A stretch of DNA of 64,000 nucleotides from CAMLJR01 sp964631955 (GCA_964631955.1 CAZWBA010000007.1:1-64000); one strand, 5' to 3'; positions 18,057 through 28,104 are shown, numbered from the stretch's first letter. Numbers and translations: made by a program. Notes: generated by a model from the sequence alone, not told the origin.

Positions 18057-19543
18057 GATATTTTTCCGTCCCGCCCGCTGTCGGGCGCATCCTGTGGCTT
18101 ATTGTCGACCGCATCCTGCTCTTTAGTATCGAGCGCGATTTGCTCTTTATTATCGAGCGCGTCGCGCAGGGCATCGCCCAATAAATTGAAGGCGAGCACG
18201 GTGATGCTGATGGCGAGCGCGGGCCAGAATAGTTCGGCGGGATGCACCCGCAGATTCTGGATACCGTCGTTGCTCATCGCGCCCCACGATGTTGCTGGAG
18301 GCGTTACGCCCATACCGATAAACGAGAGAAATGCTTCGGTGAAAATGGCATTGGGAATGGCAAATGTCAGCGCGACGAGAATGACGCCGAACATATTCGG
18401 CAGCAGATGGCGAAAAATAATATAAAAATCGCCGGCGCCCGCAAGCCGCGCCGCATCGACATAGGCCTCTTCGCGCAATTGCAACACCTGACCGCGCACG
18501 AGTCGCGCCGACGCGGGCCAGCTCAACAGCACCAGCGCGATCACGAGCGGCAGAATGCCGCTCTCGCCGGGACCGATGCCGAACGCGATACGCAATAAAA
18601 TCATGAACAGCAAAAATGGCAGCGCGACGACGAAATCGGCGACGCGCATCATCCAGTGATCGATGCGTCCGCCACTGAAACCCGCGATGGCGCCGTACAT
18701 AAACCCGAACGCAACGTAGAGCAACGCCGCACTCGTGGCGATGAACAGCGAGACGCGCGCGCCCTGCAGCAGACGCGCGAGCAGATCACGTCCGAGATGA
18801 TCGGTGCCGAGCGGATGCGCGGGCAGCACGACGGTTTTCGGCAATGGATCGAGGCCTGCAGCGAGCGGTATCAATCCCTGCAACTGCGCTTCGAGCACAC
18901 CGATTCCCGCTTGCGGCGTGACATCGATCGTCGCGAATTCACGCGCTTCCTCGCTGCCGTCGCTCGCCACCACGCTGTAAAAATAGTCGCGCCGGCGCAG
19001 CAATAAACCATCGCTGAAACTCACCTGGCCCTGCGCGGTCGTGGCACCGAGCGGCAAACCCAGATCGCTGCGATCGCGAGGTTTATGCGTGTTGCGATAA
19101 ATCCGGTAATCGCGCGCGCCCGCAACCGGCGACCATTGCAGAGTGACGCGTTCGGTACTGGCTTCGACGATCTGCAATCGATTCACAGCGGCGAGATTTT
19201 TTGCGGACTGAAATTCTTCGACCGACTCGATGATTATCGGCGCGCGAGGGGTGTCGCTCACCAGGGCGGCCGCCTGCGCACGCATCGGCCCCTGCGCTGC
19301 AGCACCGAGAATCTGCTGCGCCGGATCGACCGGCCACAGCCAGGGACCGAATATCGCCGCGGCAATCAGCAACACGATGATGGATGCGCCAAACACGGCG
19401 CGTCTGTCGCGCAATAAACGCCGCCACACGGTGCACCAGAACGATGCCGCGGGTTGCGCTGCCACTTCGAGCGCTGCGCGCGGCGGCACCGCTTCGAACA
19501 GTTCTTCGCGAATCGACAGGTTTTCGTTAACCGATGCCGACAT
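18053..19543 (-). CDS. oppC: Oligopeptide ABC transporter permease OppC with inserted fibronectin-III-like domain
   Basis: This inner-membrane permease has 496 residues, about 200 longer than a standard OppC. The first membrane helix is at about 48-70. A roughly 170-residue periplasmic insert follows, and its part at about 120-210 looks like a fibronectin type III domain (VTLQWSPVAGARDYRIYRN, then DYFYSVVASDGSEE). The standard core resumes at HPLGTDHLGRDLLARLLQG near 243, with the EAYVDAARLAG coupling loop. The C-terminus has three or four degenerate copies of an LDNKEQ-like unit. The gene overlaps its neighbours by one and four bases. Confidence 0.92.
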   Translation of the reverse strand: MSASVNENLSIREELFEAVPPRAALEVAAQPAASFWCTVWRRLLRDRRAVFGASIIVLLIAAAIFGPWLWPVDPAQQILGAAAQGPMRAQAAALVSDTPRAPIIIESVEEFQSAKNLAAVNRLQIVEASTERVTLQWSPVAGARDYRIYRNTHKPRDRSDLGLPLGATTAQGQVSFSDGLLLRRRDYFYSVVASDGSEEAREFATIDVTPQAGIGVLEAQLQGLIPLAAGLDPLPKTVVLPAHPLGTDHLGRDLLARLLQGARVSLFIATSAALLYVAFGFMYGAIAGFSGGRIDHWMMRVADFVVALPFLLFMILLRIAFGIGPGESGILPLVIALVLLSWPASARLVRGQVLQLREEAYVDAARLAGAGDFYIIFRHLLPNMFGVILVALTFAIPNAIFTEAFLSFIGMGVTPPATSWGAMSNDGIQNLRVHPAELFWPALAISITVLAFNLLGDALRDALDNKEQIALDTKEQDAVDNKPQDAPDSGRDGKIS

Positions 19544-20478
19544 TATCGATTCACCCGAATGCGCGGATCGGCAATGCCATAAATAATATCGACGATCAGT
19601 ACCATCACGACGAGAAAGGCGCCGTAAAAAACCGTGGTGCCCATGATGACCGTGTAATCGAGCTGCTGCACCGCCTCGACGAAATAACGACCCAGCCCGG
19701 GAATCGCAAAAATCAGTTCGACGACAAAACCGCCGGTGGTAATTGCCGCGATGGTCGGCCCCAGTATCGTAATGACCGGCAACAGCGCATTGCGCAATTG
19801 GTGGAAAAAGAAAATGCGCGCCGGCGATAAACCTTTCGCGCGCGCCGTGCGCAGATAATCGGCTTGCGCAACTTCGAGCAGACTGGCGCGCAACAGCCGC
19901 GTCATATAGGCCATGGTGCCGAGCCCCAGCACCCAGGCCGGCAATATCACATGCTGCCAGCTGCCCCAGCCCGCCACCGGCAACAGCGATACACCGAATT
20001 CATGTTGAACCGCGAGCAACAACCACTGCACCAGCGCGGCAACGACAAAGCTCGGCACTGAAACCGCACAGATCACCATCGTCATGATCGCGGCATCGGG
20101 CCAGCGCTGACGATAGCGCGCCGACAGCGAGCCCCACACCATCGCACCGCAAACGGCAATAACCAGAGCGACGACACCCAGCAACGCGGACACGGGAAAA
20201 TGCTCGCGAATGATATCGTTGACGCGACGATTCTGTTGTGTGAACGAAATTCCAAAATCGCCGCGCGCCATATTTTTCAGATAAAGCGCATATTGCGTGA
20301 TCAGCGGTTTATCGAAACCGTATTTAGCGATGAGATTGCGACGAATTTCCGCGCTCATTGCGCGTTCGTTACTGAGCGGATCGCCCGGCACCGCGTGCAT
20401 CGCAAAAAATGTTGCGGTCGCGATAAACCAGATCGTCAATGCACCGGAGAGAAGACGTTTAACGATATAGCGCCACAT
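19543..20478 (-). CDS. oppB: Oligopeptide ABC transporter permease OppB
   Basis: This inner-membrane permease subunit has the standard 311 residues. It has six predicted membrane helices, the N-terminal MWRYIVKRLLSG segment and the coupling motif YLRTARAKGLSPARIFFFHQLRNALLP. It forms the translocation path with OppC. Its ATG overlaps the oppA stop by one base and its stop overlaps the oppC start by one base, a tightly coupled operon. Confidence 0.95.
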   Translation of the reverse strand: MWRYIVKRLLSGALTIWFIATATFFAMHAVPGDPLSNERAMSAEIRRNLIAKYGFDKPLITQYALYLKNMARGDFGISFTQQNRRVNDIIREHFPVSALLGVVALVIAVCGAMVWGSLSARYRQRWPDAAIMTMVICAVSVPSFVVAALVQWLLLAVQHEFGVSLLPVAGWGSWQHVILPAWVLGLGTMAYMTRLLRASLLEVAQADYLRTARAKGLSPARIFFFHQLRNALLPVITILGPTIAAITTGGFVVELIFAIPGLGRYFVEAVQQLDYTVIMGTTVFYGAFLVVMVLIVDIIYGIADPRIRVNR

Positions 20479-22094
20479 CAGGGTTTTAATTCCTCGACGT
20501 AGGCATAGCGAAAATCGAGATCGCCGCCGAACAGCAAACGTCCCACACCGTGCAAACGCGGATCGATCGCGTAAATTTCCGCGTGCTCGTAAAGCGGCAG
20601 AATCGGCACATCCTCATAAATCAGGCGCTGCATTTTTCCGAACGCCGCCATACGTGCAGACTGATCCGCGCTGTCGTACGCGGCGCGCACCAGCGCATCG
20701 TAAACGGGATTGCTGTACTGACCGCGATTGTTATCGTTCCAGCTCGCCATTAAATCGCCATAGGTAATGGCGTCATCGAAATCTGCGCCCCAGCCTGCCA
20801 GGGCGATATCGAAATCCCCCTGATTCATCTTCGCGATCGTCTGCTTGAAAATCTGCATATCGATACGGACTTCGATACCCAGCGCAACGCTCAGCAGCTG
20901 CTGCAGATAATTGGCCTGCTTCCAGGCGATGGAACTGGTATTCGCCAGCAGTATCAGCGGCGGCAATTCGCGCACACCCAGTTCCCGTTTAGCCAGTTCC
21001 AGTTCGTCGCGTGCGCGCTGCAGATCCGGCGTCGAACGCAGCGGCGGATATTCCTCGCGAAACGCGCGCTGCTGCCCTTTCACAATCGCCGGAAACAGCG
21101 AAATACCGGGGCGCACACCCGGCAGTGCAATCACTTTATTGACGACCTGCTCCGACGAAAAAACCGCCTGAATGGCGCGGCGCAGATGCACACTTTTCGT
21201 TGGACGCGCAGCGCGAAAATTGAATGTCAGAAAATACACCGCCGAGGTATCGAACAGTTTGAGCGCAATGCCACGCCCGGTGGCTACATCCAGCGTTTCC
21301 GCATTGAGCTGGGCGAGCGCGATGCTGCCTTCCAGAAATAAATTGAAGCCCGCCGGAATATCGCCGGTGATAAACGGAATGTCGATCTGATGCAGACGAA
21401 TCCTTTCCGCGTCCCAGTACAGCGGATTTTTATCGAGGGTGAGATGCGCGCCGTGATGCCAGCGCGACAGCGCGAAAGGACCGTTGTACAGCAAGTCAGC
21501 AACATCGGCGGCGTAGCGCTCGCCGCGTGCGCGATAAAAATTCTCGCGCACCGGCATATAGGTCATCGCCGCGGTCAGGCCGAGAAAATACGAGCACGGC
21601 CGCTCGAATGTCACTTCGAGCCGGTAATCATCGATTGCCTTCACGCCCAGCGAATCGACCGCCATTTCACCGCGATTGATGCGCTCGGCATTTTTGACGG
21701 GAAATAAACTGAATGCGTAACTGCTCGCCGTGACAGGGTTCACCACCTGTCGCCAGGCAAAAACAAAATCGTGCGCCGTAACCGGCTTGTCATCGCTCCA
21801 GCGTGCATTGCGGCGCAACCAGAACGTGGCACCATCGGCGCGCAGCTCCCAGCGCTCGGCGACACCGGGCACCACTTCATTGCGCTCGTTGTATCGGGTC
21901 AGCCCCTCCATGACATGGGAGAGCACGAAACCACTGATATTATCGGTGGCGCGCATGGAATCGAGATTGGGCGGTTCGGCTTTCAGAACTATGCGGATGC
22001 GTTTTGCGGCGACATCCACGCCGGATTGCGCGAATGCAAATCCACTCAGCGTGAAAAAAACGATCAACAGGCAGCGAAGAACTGCAATCATCAT
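20478..22094 (-). CDS. oppA: Peptide ABC transporter substrate-binding protein OppA
   Basis: The periplasmic peptide-binding protein (SBP_bac_5 family) has 538 residues from the chosen start. A signal peptide ending in SGFAFAQ lies at about residues 1-23. The family segment NLDSMRATDNISG and the ATFWLRRNARWSD motif with HDFVFAWRQVVNP follow. The frame extends 19 residues upstream, but the hydrophobic signal begins at tandem ATGs at 22094 and 22091. It is the first gene of the oppABCDF operon, divergent from mnmC. There is no lipobox, so it is soluble. Confidence 0.92.
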   Translation of the reverse strand: MMIAVLRCLLIVFFTLSGFAFAQSGVDVAAKRIRIVLKAEPPNLDSMRATDNISGFVLSHVMEGLTRYNERNEVVPGVAERWELRADGATFWLRRNARWSDDKPVTAHDFVFAWRQVVNPVTASSYAFSLFPVKNAERINRGEMAVDSLGVKAIDDYRLEVTFERPCSYFLGLTAAMTYMPVRENFYRARGERYAADVADLLYNGPFALSRWHHGAHLTLDKNPLYWDAERIRLHQIDIPFITGDIPAGFNLFLEGSIALAQLNAETLDVATGRGIALKLFDTSAVYFLTFNFRAARPTKSVHLRRAIQAVFSSEQVVNKVIALPGVRPGISLFPAIVKGQQRAFREEYPPLRSTPDLQRARDELELAKRELGVRELPPLILLANTSSIAWKQANYLQQLLSVALGIEVRIDMQIFKQTIAKMNQGDFDIALAGWGADFDDAITYGDLMASWNDNNRGQYSNPVYDALVRAAYDSADQSARMAAFGKMQRLIYEDVPILPLYEHAEIYAIDPRLHGVGRLLFGGDLDFRYAYVEELKP

Positions 22095-22236
22095 TGTTAT
22101 CAACGGACCGCTTGGACGAATGTCGGCGATCCTAACAAAACCACCCGGCAATCACTAGGGAACCTCTGAAAAACCGCCCTCATGTCGCTCCCGTGAAAAT
22201 GGGACCTGTCGAGTGCGAAAAACGTAGAATGGCGCC

Positions 22237-24333
22237 ATGAACGAAAACACATCTTCCCCGCAACTTTCGCCGTGGCAATTGCCCGCTGCCGATCTGCAAT
22301 GGAGCGAACACGACGAACCTTTTTCGAGTGCATTCGGCGATATTTATTTTTCGCGCGGCGATGGACTGGCGGAAACCGAATATGTCTTTCTTGCGCAGAA
22401 TCGCCTGGCGGAGCGCTGGCAGGCACTCGATCCGCAACGCGGCGGTGTATTCACCATCGCCGAAACCGGTTTCGGCACGGGGCTGAATTTTCTGTGCGCG
22501 TGGCGGCTGTGGAAAAAAACGGCCCCGCCCTCGTGGCGTTTGCATTATGTATCGGTCGAAAAATTTCCACTCGACAGGACAACTCTCGAGCGCGCGCTGC
22601 AACAGTGGAGACACATCGAGCAGTTTCCGGAACTCAGCGAAATATTGCTTTCGCAGTACCCGCCGCGCATTCGCGATTTTCATTTGCGCCATCTCACGGA
22701 AGCAGTGACGCTGCAATTATTATTCGGCGATGCGACGGAACAACTGCATGCGCTGCACGATAGCGCAGCTCCCGCACTGATCAATAATTTTCATATCGAT
22801 GCCTGGTTTCTCGATGGGTTTGCGCCGGCAAAGAATCCTGAGATGTGGCAGCCGGAGCTGTTCGAGCAAATCGGGCGCCTGAGTAAACCCGGCACTACTT
22901 TCGCCACATTTACGGTCGCCGGCATCGTCAAGCGCGGCATGCAGACGGCCGGTTTCGCCATCGAGAAATTTCCGGGCTTCGGCAGCAAGCGACAAATGCT
23001 GCGCGGCGAGTTTCGCAGCGGGTCCGGCGCAGATATCGACACACAGCGGCGAATGTCCGCAGCCATCGACTACTGGTCGTATTCGCCATCGCTCCAGCTT
23101 TCGCAGCGGGCGCGTATTGCAATCATCGGCGGCGGGCTTGCAGGAACGAGCACGGCCAATGCGCTGGCGCGACGTGGCTGCGAAGTGATTTTGCTGGAGC
23201 GGGATGGCTCGCTGGCAAATGCCGCATCGGGCAATCCACAAGGTGTCCTCTATACGAAACTGTCGGCCCGGAACGGCACGCTGAACCGTTTCACGCTGAC
23301 CAGTTATTTATTCGCGCTCGATTTTTATGCGCGCATTCTCAAAGACAGCAGGAGCTGCGGCAATTTATGCGGTGTGCTGCAACTGCCCGACGATTCGACG
23401 CAGTGGCAGCTGTTGCGCGAGGCTTTTTCGGAAAAAAGCGAATGGCTCGAATTTGTCGACGCCGCGCGCGCGAGCGAATTGACCCACTGTGCGATTCAGC
23501 GCGATGCACTGTGGTTTCCCCGCGCCGGCTGGGTGACGCCCAAATCAATTTGCGAATATTTAACCCGACACGACGCCATCGATGTGCGCACGCATTGCGA
23601 GATTTTTTCGTTTCATCGCCACGAAAATATCTGGCATATCGAAACCGGCACGGAGAATATCGCCGTCGATGCCATCGTCATTGCCAACGCACACGGCGCT
23701 GCGCAATTCGACCAGACGGCGTCGTTGCCGCTGAAAGCGATTCGCGGCCAGATCACCGAACTGCCTTCGCACTATTTGCGCGCGCAACCGGCCGCCGTTA
23801 TCTGTCACGAGGGTTATCTGACGCCGAACGTAAATGGCGTGCACATCGGCGCAACGTTCGATCTGCATGACAGCGATACGACCGATCTTTCACTGCGTGC
23901 GGAAAGTCATCGCTACAATCTGAAAACATTGCACGCCGCGTTACCCGATTTATTGCACGCGATACCGCTCGATTTACTGGACGAAACTGCGGATGAAATG
24001 CGTGCAGCCGATCTCGGCGGCCGCGTCGGCTATCGCTGCACGACGCCCGATTATCTGCCGATCGTCGGCCCGGTGGCGGACCGGGAAGACATGCGCCGTC
24101 GTTACGCGGCTCTCGCAAAAAACGCGAATGCCCGCATCGATGAACCGGGCGCCTATCTGCCGGGGCTTTACGTCAATGTCGGTCACGGCTCGCGCGGGCT
24201 GACCTCGACGCCACTCTGCGCCGAACTGCTCGCAGGACTGATAACCGGTGAGCCGCGCCCGCTGCCGCGCGATCTGCGGCAGGCGCTGTCGCCCGCGCGT
24301 TTTATCCTGCGCGACCTCATTCGCGGACGCTGA
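22237..24333 (+). CDS. mnmC: Bifunctional tRNA 5-methylaminomethyl-2-thiouridine biosynthesis protein MnmC
   Basis: MnmC completes mnm5s2U at wobble position 34. The C-terminal FAD domain removes the carboxymethyl group and the N-terminal SAM domain methylates the amine. The 698-residue fusion has the methyltransferase part at about 1-265 (ETGFGTGLNFLCAW and the WFLDGFAPAKNPEMW motif) and a flavin oxidoreductase from about 288 (AIIGGGLAGTSTANALARRG). No ribosome-binding site precedes the ATG. A TAGAAT hexamer at 22225-22230 would place transcription near the start codon, so a leaderless message is possible. Confidence 0.96.
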   Translation: MNENTSSPQLSPWQLPAADLQWSEHDEPFSSAFGDIYFSRGDGLAETEYVFLAQNRLAERWQALDPQRGGVFTIAETGFGTGLNFLCAWRLWKKTAPPSWRLHYVSVEKFPLDRTTLERALQQWRHIEQFPELSEILLSQYPPRIRDFHLRHLTEAVTLQLLFGDATEQLHALHDSAAPALINNFHIDAWFLDGFAPAKNPEMWQPELFEQIGRLSKPGTTFATFTVAGIVKRGMQTAGFAIEKFPGFGSKRQMLRGEFRSGSGADIDTQRRMSAAIDYWSYSPSLQLSQRARIAIIGGGLAGTSTANALARRGCEVILLERDGSLANAASGNPQGVLYTKLSARNGTLNRFTLTSYLFALDFYARILKDSRSCGNLCGVLQLPDDSTQWQLLREAFSEKSEWLEFVDAARASELTHCAIQRDALWFPRAGWVTPKSICEYLTRHDAIDVRTHCEIFSFHRHENIWHIETGTENIAVDAIVIANAHGAAQFDQTASLPLKAIRGQITELPSHYLRAQPAAVICHEGYLTPNVNGVHIGATFDLHDSDTTDLSLRAESHRYNLKTLHAALPDLLHAIPLDLLDETADEMRAADLGGRVGYRCTTPDYLPIVGPVADREDMRRRYAALAKNANARIDEPGAYLPGLYVNVGHGSRGLTSTPLCAELLAGLITGEPRPLPRDLRQALSPARFILRDLIRGR

Positions 24334-24405
24334 CAGATGCCCTCCGGATCACTACACTCTTTCCATCGCAGCCAAACCATCTGCCAGCCTCCAGGGAATG
24401 CGACC

Positions 24406-24702
24406 ATGCTGACCTCCTATTCATTAAGCGACCAGCCCGCCAATCTCGACAGTGTGCACAACTATTACGAGCACATGGTCATCGGCGAAATTCATAAACA
24501 GATCGACAATAAAACCGTCGAGACGGATTTCATCGCAGACGTTGCCTGCGTCGCCCTGAATCATCTGCCGCCACGTTACATTCGTTACGATGTCGACATG
24601 GCGTTCTATCTCTCGCCGAAAGAAAGCATGGAGATGGAAGAGAAAGTGGCGAAGGCAGTGCGCGATGCGCTGGCTTTCGTCGAGAAGCGCGGCAACCGGT
24701 AA
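24406..24702 (+). CDS. ComFB-like late competence development protein
   Basis: The 98-residue protein shows the ComFB pattern NYYEHMVIGEIHKQ followed by ADVACVALNHLPPRYIRYDVDMAFYL. ComFB homologues bind cyclic di-nucleotides in some bacteria; the exact role here is unknown. The open frame begins 23 residues earlier, but AGGGA eight bases before the ATG at 24406 and the domain boundary support the shorter form. It lies between mnmC and a secreted cyclotransferase on the same strand. Confidence 0.8.
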   Translation: MLTSYSLSDQPANLDSVHNYYEHMVIGEIHKQIDNKTVETDFIADVACVALNHLPPRYIRYDVDMAFYLSPKESMEMEEKVAKAVRDALAFVEKRGNR

Positions 24703-24720
24703 TTACGCTCCCGAATTCCG

Positions 24721-25536
24721 ATGACGCGAATCCCTCGCGCATATCTCGCGCTCGCCTGTCTGCTCGCCGCGCAGGCAAATGCCGCCACGCCGGCGCTGCG
24801 CTACGAAGTTGTCGCGCGCTATGCGCATTCCGGCAACGCCTTCACGCAAGGACTCGAACTCAGCGGCGATACCGTTTACGAAAGCAGCGGACTTTACCGG
24901 CACTCCTATATCGCCGCGTGGCCACTCGCGACGCAGTCGGCATCGTTCACACAGACATCGTCCAAACCGACGGCGCTCAAACAGGCATTGCCGAATACGG
25001 TATTCGCCGAAGGTCTGACGGTGTGGAACGAGCGCGTCTACACGCTGAGCTGGCGGGAAAACCGCGGCTTCATTTTCGATCGGAAAACGCTGAAAAAACT
25101 CGGCGAGTTTTCCTACTCACACGAAGGCTGGGGTCTGACCAATAATAACGAAGCGCTCATCATGAGCGATGGTACCGACACGTTGCGGTTCGTCGATCCG
25201 GACACATTCGCCATCGAGCGCACGATCAATGTGAGCGAAAATTCAAAGCCGGTCGACAATATCAACGAGCTCGAATGGATTCCCGCTCGCGCAGCGCAAC
25301 CGCCGCGCCTGCTCGCCAATATCTGGCAAAGCGACGAGATTGTCGTGATCGATACGGAGCAGGGGCGCGTCACCGCGCGACTGGATTTGAGCAGGCTCTA
25401 TCCTAAATCGACGCGCAGCGAAAAGGCCGATGTACTCAATGGCATCGCCTTCGATAAACGCGATCACACCTTATTAGTCACCGGAAAATTCTGGCCGTAC
25501 GTCTACAGGATTCGGGTACTCGATACACTGCCTTAG
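24721..25536 (+). CDS. Secreted glutaminyl-peptide cyclotransferase
   Basis: This enzyme converts N-terminal glutamine of peptides to pyroglutamate. It has 271 residues, with a signal peptide ending in AAQANA (about 1-21) and a five-bladed beta-propeller of the glutamine cyclotransferase family. Visible family blocks are AFTQGLEL, YESSGLY, FAEGLTVW, FSYSHEGWGLT, NELEWI, IVVIDTEQGRV and LNGIAFD. It is probably periplasmic. It lies 18 bases after the ComFB-like gene and is followed by a terminator. Confidence 0.9.
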   Translation: MTRIPRAYLALACLLAAQANAATPALRYEVVARYAHSGNAFTQGLELSGDTVYESSGLYRHSYIAAWPLATQSASFTQTSSKPTALKQALPNTVFAEGLTVWNERVYTLSWRENRGFIFDRKTLKKLGEFSYSHEGWGLTNNNEALIMSDGTDTLRFVDPDTFAIERTINVSENSKPVDNINELEWIPARAAQPPRLLANIWQSDEIVVIDTEQGRVTARLDLSRLYPKSTRSEKADVLNGIAFDKRDHTLLVTGKFWPYVYRIRVLDTLP

Positions 25537-25576
25537 CGCATCTGTCAGAGAGCATCCGAACGTTCAGGCATAAAAT

Positions 25577-25606
25577 AAAAAAGCCGCGCATCTGCGCGGC
25601 CTTTAA
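25577..25606 (-). terminator. rho-independent terminator, probably bidirectional
   Basis: The stem GCCGCGC / GCGCGGC with a short ATCT loop is flanked by an A-rich run on one side and CTTTAAAG on the other. On the minus strand the stem is followed by CTTTTTTATTTTA, a strong U-tract for the TonB receptor gene. On the plus strand it can also end the cyclotransferase transcript. Confidence 0.88.
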
Positions 25607-25650
25607 AGTGAGTGACTGCTGCCGATCCATCGGCAAGGCATACAACCCGA

Positions 25651-28104
25651 TTAGAAGTTGTATTTCACACGAGCACCGTACATGCGGGGTTCGCCAACAA
25701 CGCCGTACTCGGCGCCAGTCGATGAATACAGACCCGGTGAGTACGAATAGTATTCCTCATCCAGTACGTTGGTAGCGAACACCGACACATCGAACGGGCT
25801 GCCATAAATCGCCTTCCAGCCTGCGTTCAGGCTGAGAAGTTGACGTACGGGCAATACCACATAAGACGAGTGCGACGCGGCAGGTGAAGAACTATTCTGC
25901 TCGGACGTAAACGTATAGGTGGCGCCAAACGATACATCTCCCACCTCTTTGGGCAGCGGCAGCAGATAGCTCAATCCCGCTACTACAGTGTGGCGCGGAG
26001 AAAATGTCAGATGCTCACCTTCCACTGCTGCAGGCGATACCGCCTGATAAGTTCCGAGTGGGAAATCCGCAATTGTTGGGAAATCCGCAGTATCGAGCTG
26101 AGTCTCGAGATAGGTATATCCCAGGCTCGCAACGAGGCCTTCGGTCAGTTTCAGCGTTGCGTCCAGTTCCACACCCTGAATGGTCGCAGCACCCGCATTT
26201 ACGATAGCCGTCGTCGGAGAGCTACCGATCGGAACCAGACCCAGCTGCAGTTGCTGATCCTTGAGATCGTTATAGAAGACAGAGATGTTGAAGGTACCTT
26301 GCACAAACGAACGGAAGCTCGTCTTGGCACCGATTTCAAACGCATCCACCTCTTCAGGCTCGTAGGTTTCGAACCCGGCTGGCGCGGCAGTGACCACGCT
26401 GCCCTGACGATAACCACGCGCGTATTTCGCATAGATCATCACATCCGGCGTTGGCAGATAATCGACATCGATCAACCAGGTAGGCGCTTCGCTCTTGGTG
26501 CTTACTTTCGTGCGACAGCCATCGATGCTTGTTGCGGCAGCACCGCTTTTTGTACAGGTAACCGAGGTTGGGAACGCAGGACCCGAGCCGCCACGATATA
26601 AAATCGACTTCATATCGGCGTCGGTTTCGTCGACGGTGTAACGAAGCCCCAGCGTTGCACGCCACTCATCGCTGAAATCGTAGGTCGCCTGCGAATAAAT
26701 GGCCTGGTTGAGGTATTCAACCTGATTCAGGTTTTCCTGAACGAAGCCTGCAGTGAGCGGGTTGAAGCAGTCGTAATCTGCTGGATCGCCTGAAAGCGTA
26801 TTTGAACCGCAAGAGACCAGACCCGGTGCCTGAGAACCGGTCCATCCATCGGGTTTGCTGTTTTCATAATACAAACCTGCCTGCCAGGTAAGTCTGTCAT
26901 CGAAGGCCGTACCCGATGCCTGCAGCTCTTCTACGAACGTCGTCTGGCTATTGGTCGGCTTGCCTGCATACGCCCACGAAGGAGAGTTGAAGCCGATAAA
27001 GTTCGGCAGACCAAAGACCGTAAAGTTACCACCGAATACGGCGGTTTCCATGGACTGTTCAAGGTCGGCATACGAGAGAATATTCTTGACCGTAATATTT
27101 TCATTCACGTCCCAGGTCGTGGTGTTAATAAACTGCCACTGTTTGAGTTCAGCCTTGGGATCGGGATGGGTATTTTGTACTTTGAGGAAATCGTTTCCCT
27201 GAAGAGGAAGCGCGACGCCACAAGCACCAGCGAATGGACCAACAAGCGGGTTACCCGGAACGCCTTCGTAACAGGCAATCATCTTTTGGATGCTGCCGTT
27301 ATTTTCGGAATTGGTATAAGTGAAGATCGAGTAGTTTTCTACGCTATCCGAAATATCGATGATCAGGCCGGCGCGACCAGCAATGTAATCGACATCTGCA
27401 AGATCTTTCGGACCAATGCCCGTAACATTTTTCAGATAACCTTCGCGAGTCAGTTTGTCCACACCGAAGCGCGCACGAACGGAATCGGTAATCGGCACGT
27501 TGATCACGCCCTGAACGCGGCGCATATCGTAATTACCGCCCGATAATTCTAAGTAGCCTTCCAATTGAGAAGTCGGCTCTTGCGGAACGAGTTGAATCGC
27601 ACCACCGGTCGTGTTACGACCGAACAGAGTGCCCTGCGGGCCTTTCAAAACCTGAATGTTCTGCAAATCGAAGAATGCGCCAGGACCGGCACCGTCACCG
27701 CCGGTTACGTTGCCGCTACCGCGTGGCGCCACGACGTCCGCGAAATAAACAGCAACCGAGGCGGTGGTACGCAATTCCTGCGTAAAGCCGCGAATAGCAA
27801 ATGAAGCCTGATCGGAACCGAAACGGTTATTGACGCTGAGCGATGGCGTGTAGGCGACGAGATCCGAGCCGGTGGTAACGTTACGCTCGGTCAGCATTTC
27901 CTGGTTGAATACGGTCATCGCAATTGGAACGTTCTGCGTGACTTCTTCGGTGCGCCGCGCGGTTACGATGATTTCATCGGGTGTCGCGATCGCGGCATGG
28001 GTCATGGATGCTGGCATCGTCAGACCAACACTGAGCACAGCAGTTGGCAGTATCGCCGCAGCGTGGAATACGTGATTTACACTTTTTCCTTTCTTTAGCT
28101 TCAT
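25651..28104 (-). CDS. TonB-dependent outer-membrane receptor (first of two)
   Basis: This 817-residue receptor imports a ligand across the outer membrane with TonB energy. It has an N-terminal signal segment and a TonB box-like DEIIVTARR at about residues 42-50. The plug domain contains NVPIAMTVFNQEML and LKGPQGTLFGRNTTGGAI, and the beta-barrel ends in VKYNF. Receptors of this subfamily are abundant in degraders of steroids and aromatics. GAGGGGG lies just before the ATG. The AraC gene and P450 cluster lie upstream on the same strand, suggesting a linked uptake role. Confidence 0.93.
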   Translation of the reverse strand: MKLKKGKSVNHVFHAAAILPTAVLSVGLTMPASMTHAAIATPDEIIVTARRTEEVTQNVPIAMTVFNQEMLTERNVTTGSDLVAYTPSLSVNNRFGSDQASFAIRGFTQELRTTASVAVYFADVVAPRGSGNVTGGDGAGPGAFFDLQNIQVLKGPQGTLFGRNTTGGAIQLVPQEPTSQLEGYLELSGGNYDMRRVQGVINVPITDSVRARFGVDKLTREGYLKNVTGIGPKDLADVDYIAGRAGLIIDISDSVENYSIFTYTNSENNGSIQKMIACYEGVPGNPLVGPFAGACGVALPLQGNDFLKVQNTHPDPKAELKQWQFINTTTWDVNENITVKNILSYADLEQSMETAVFGGNFTVFGLPNFIGFNSPSWAYAGKPTNSQTTFVEELQASGTAFDDRLTWQAGLYYENSKPDGWTGSQAPGLVSCGSNTLSGDPADYDCFNPLTAGFVQENLNQVEYLNQAIYSQATYDFSDEWRATLGLRYTVDETDADMKSILYRGGSGPAFPTSVTCTKSGAAATSIDGCRTKVSTKSEAPTWLIDVDYLPTPDVMIYAKYARGYRQGSVVTAAPAGFETYEPEEVDAFEIGAKTSFRSFVQGTFNISVFYNDLKDQQLQLGLVPIGSSPTTAIVNAGAATIQGVELDATLKLTEGLVASLGYTYLETQLDTADFPTIADFPLGTYQAVSPAAVEGEHLTFSPRHTVVAGLSYLLPLPKEVGDVSFGATYTFTSEQNSSSPAASHSSYVVLPVRQLLSLNAGWKAIYGSPFDVSVFATNVLDEEYYSYSPGLYSSTGAEYGVVGEPRMYGARVKYNF

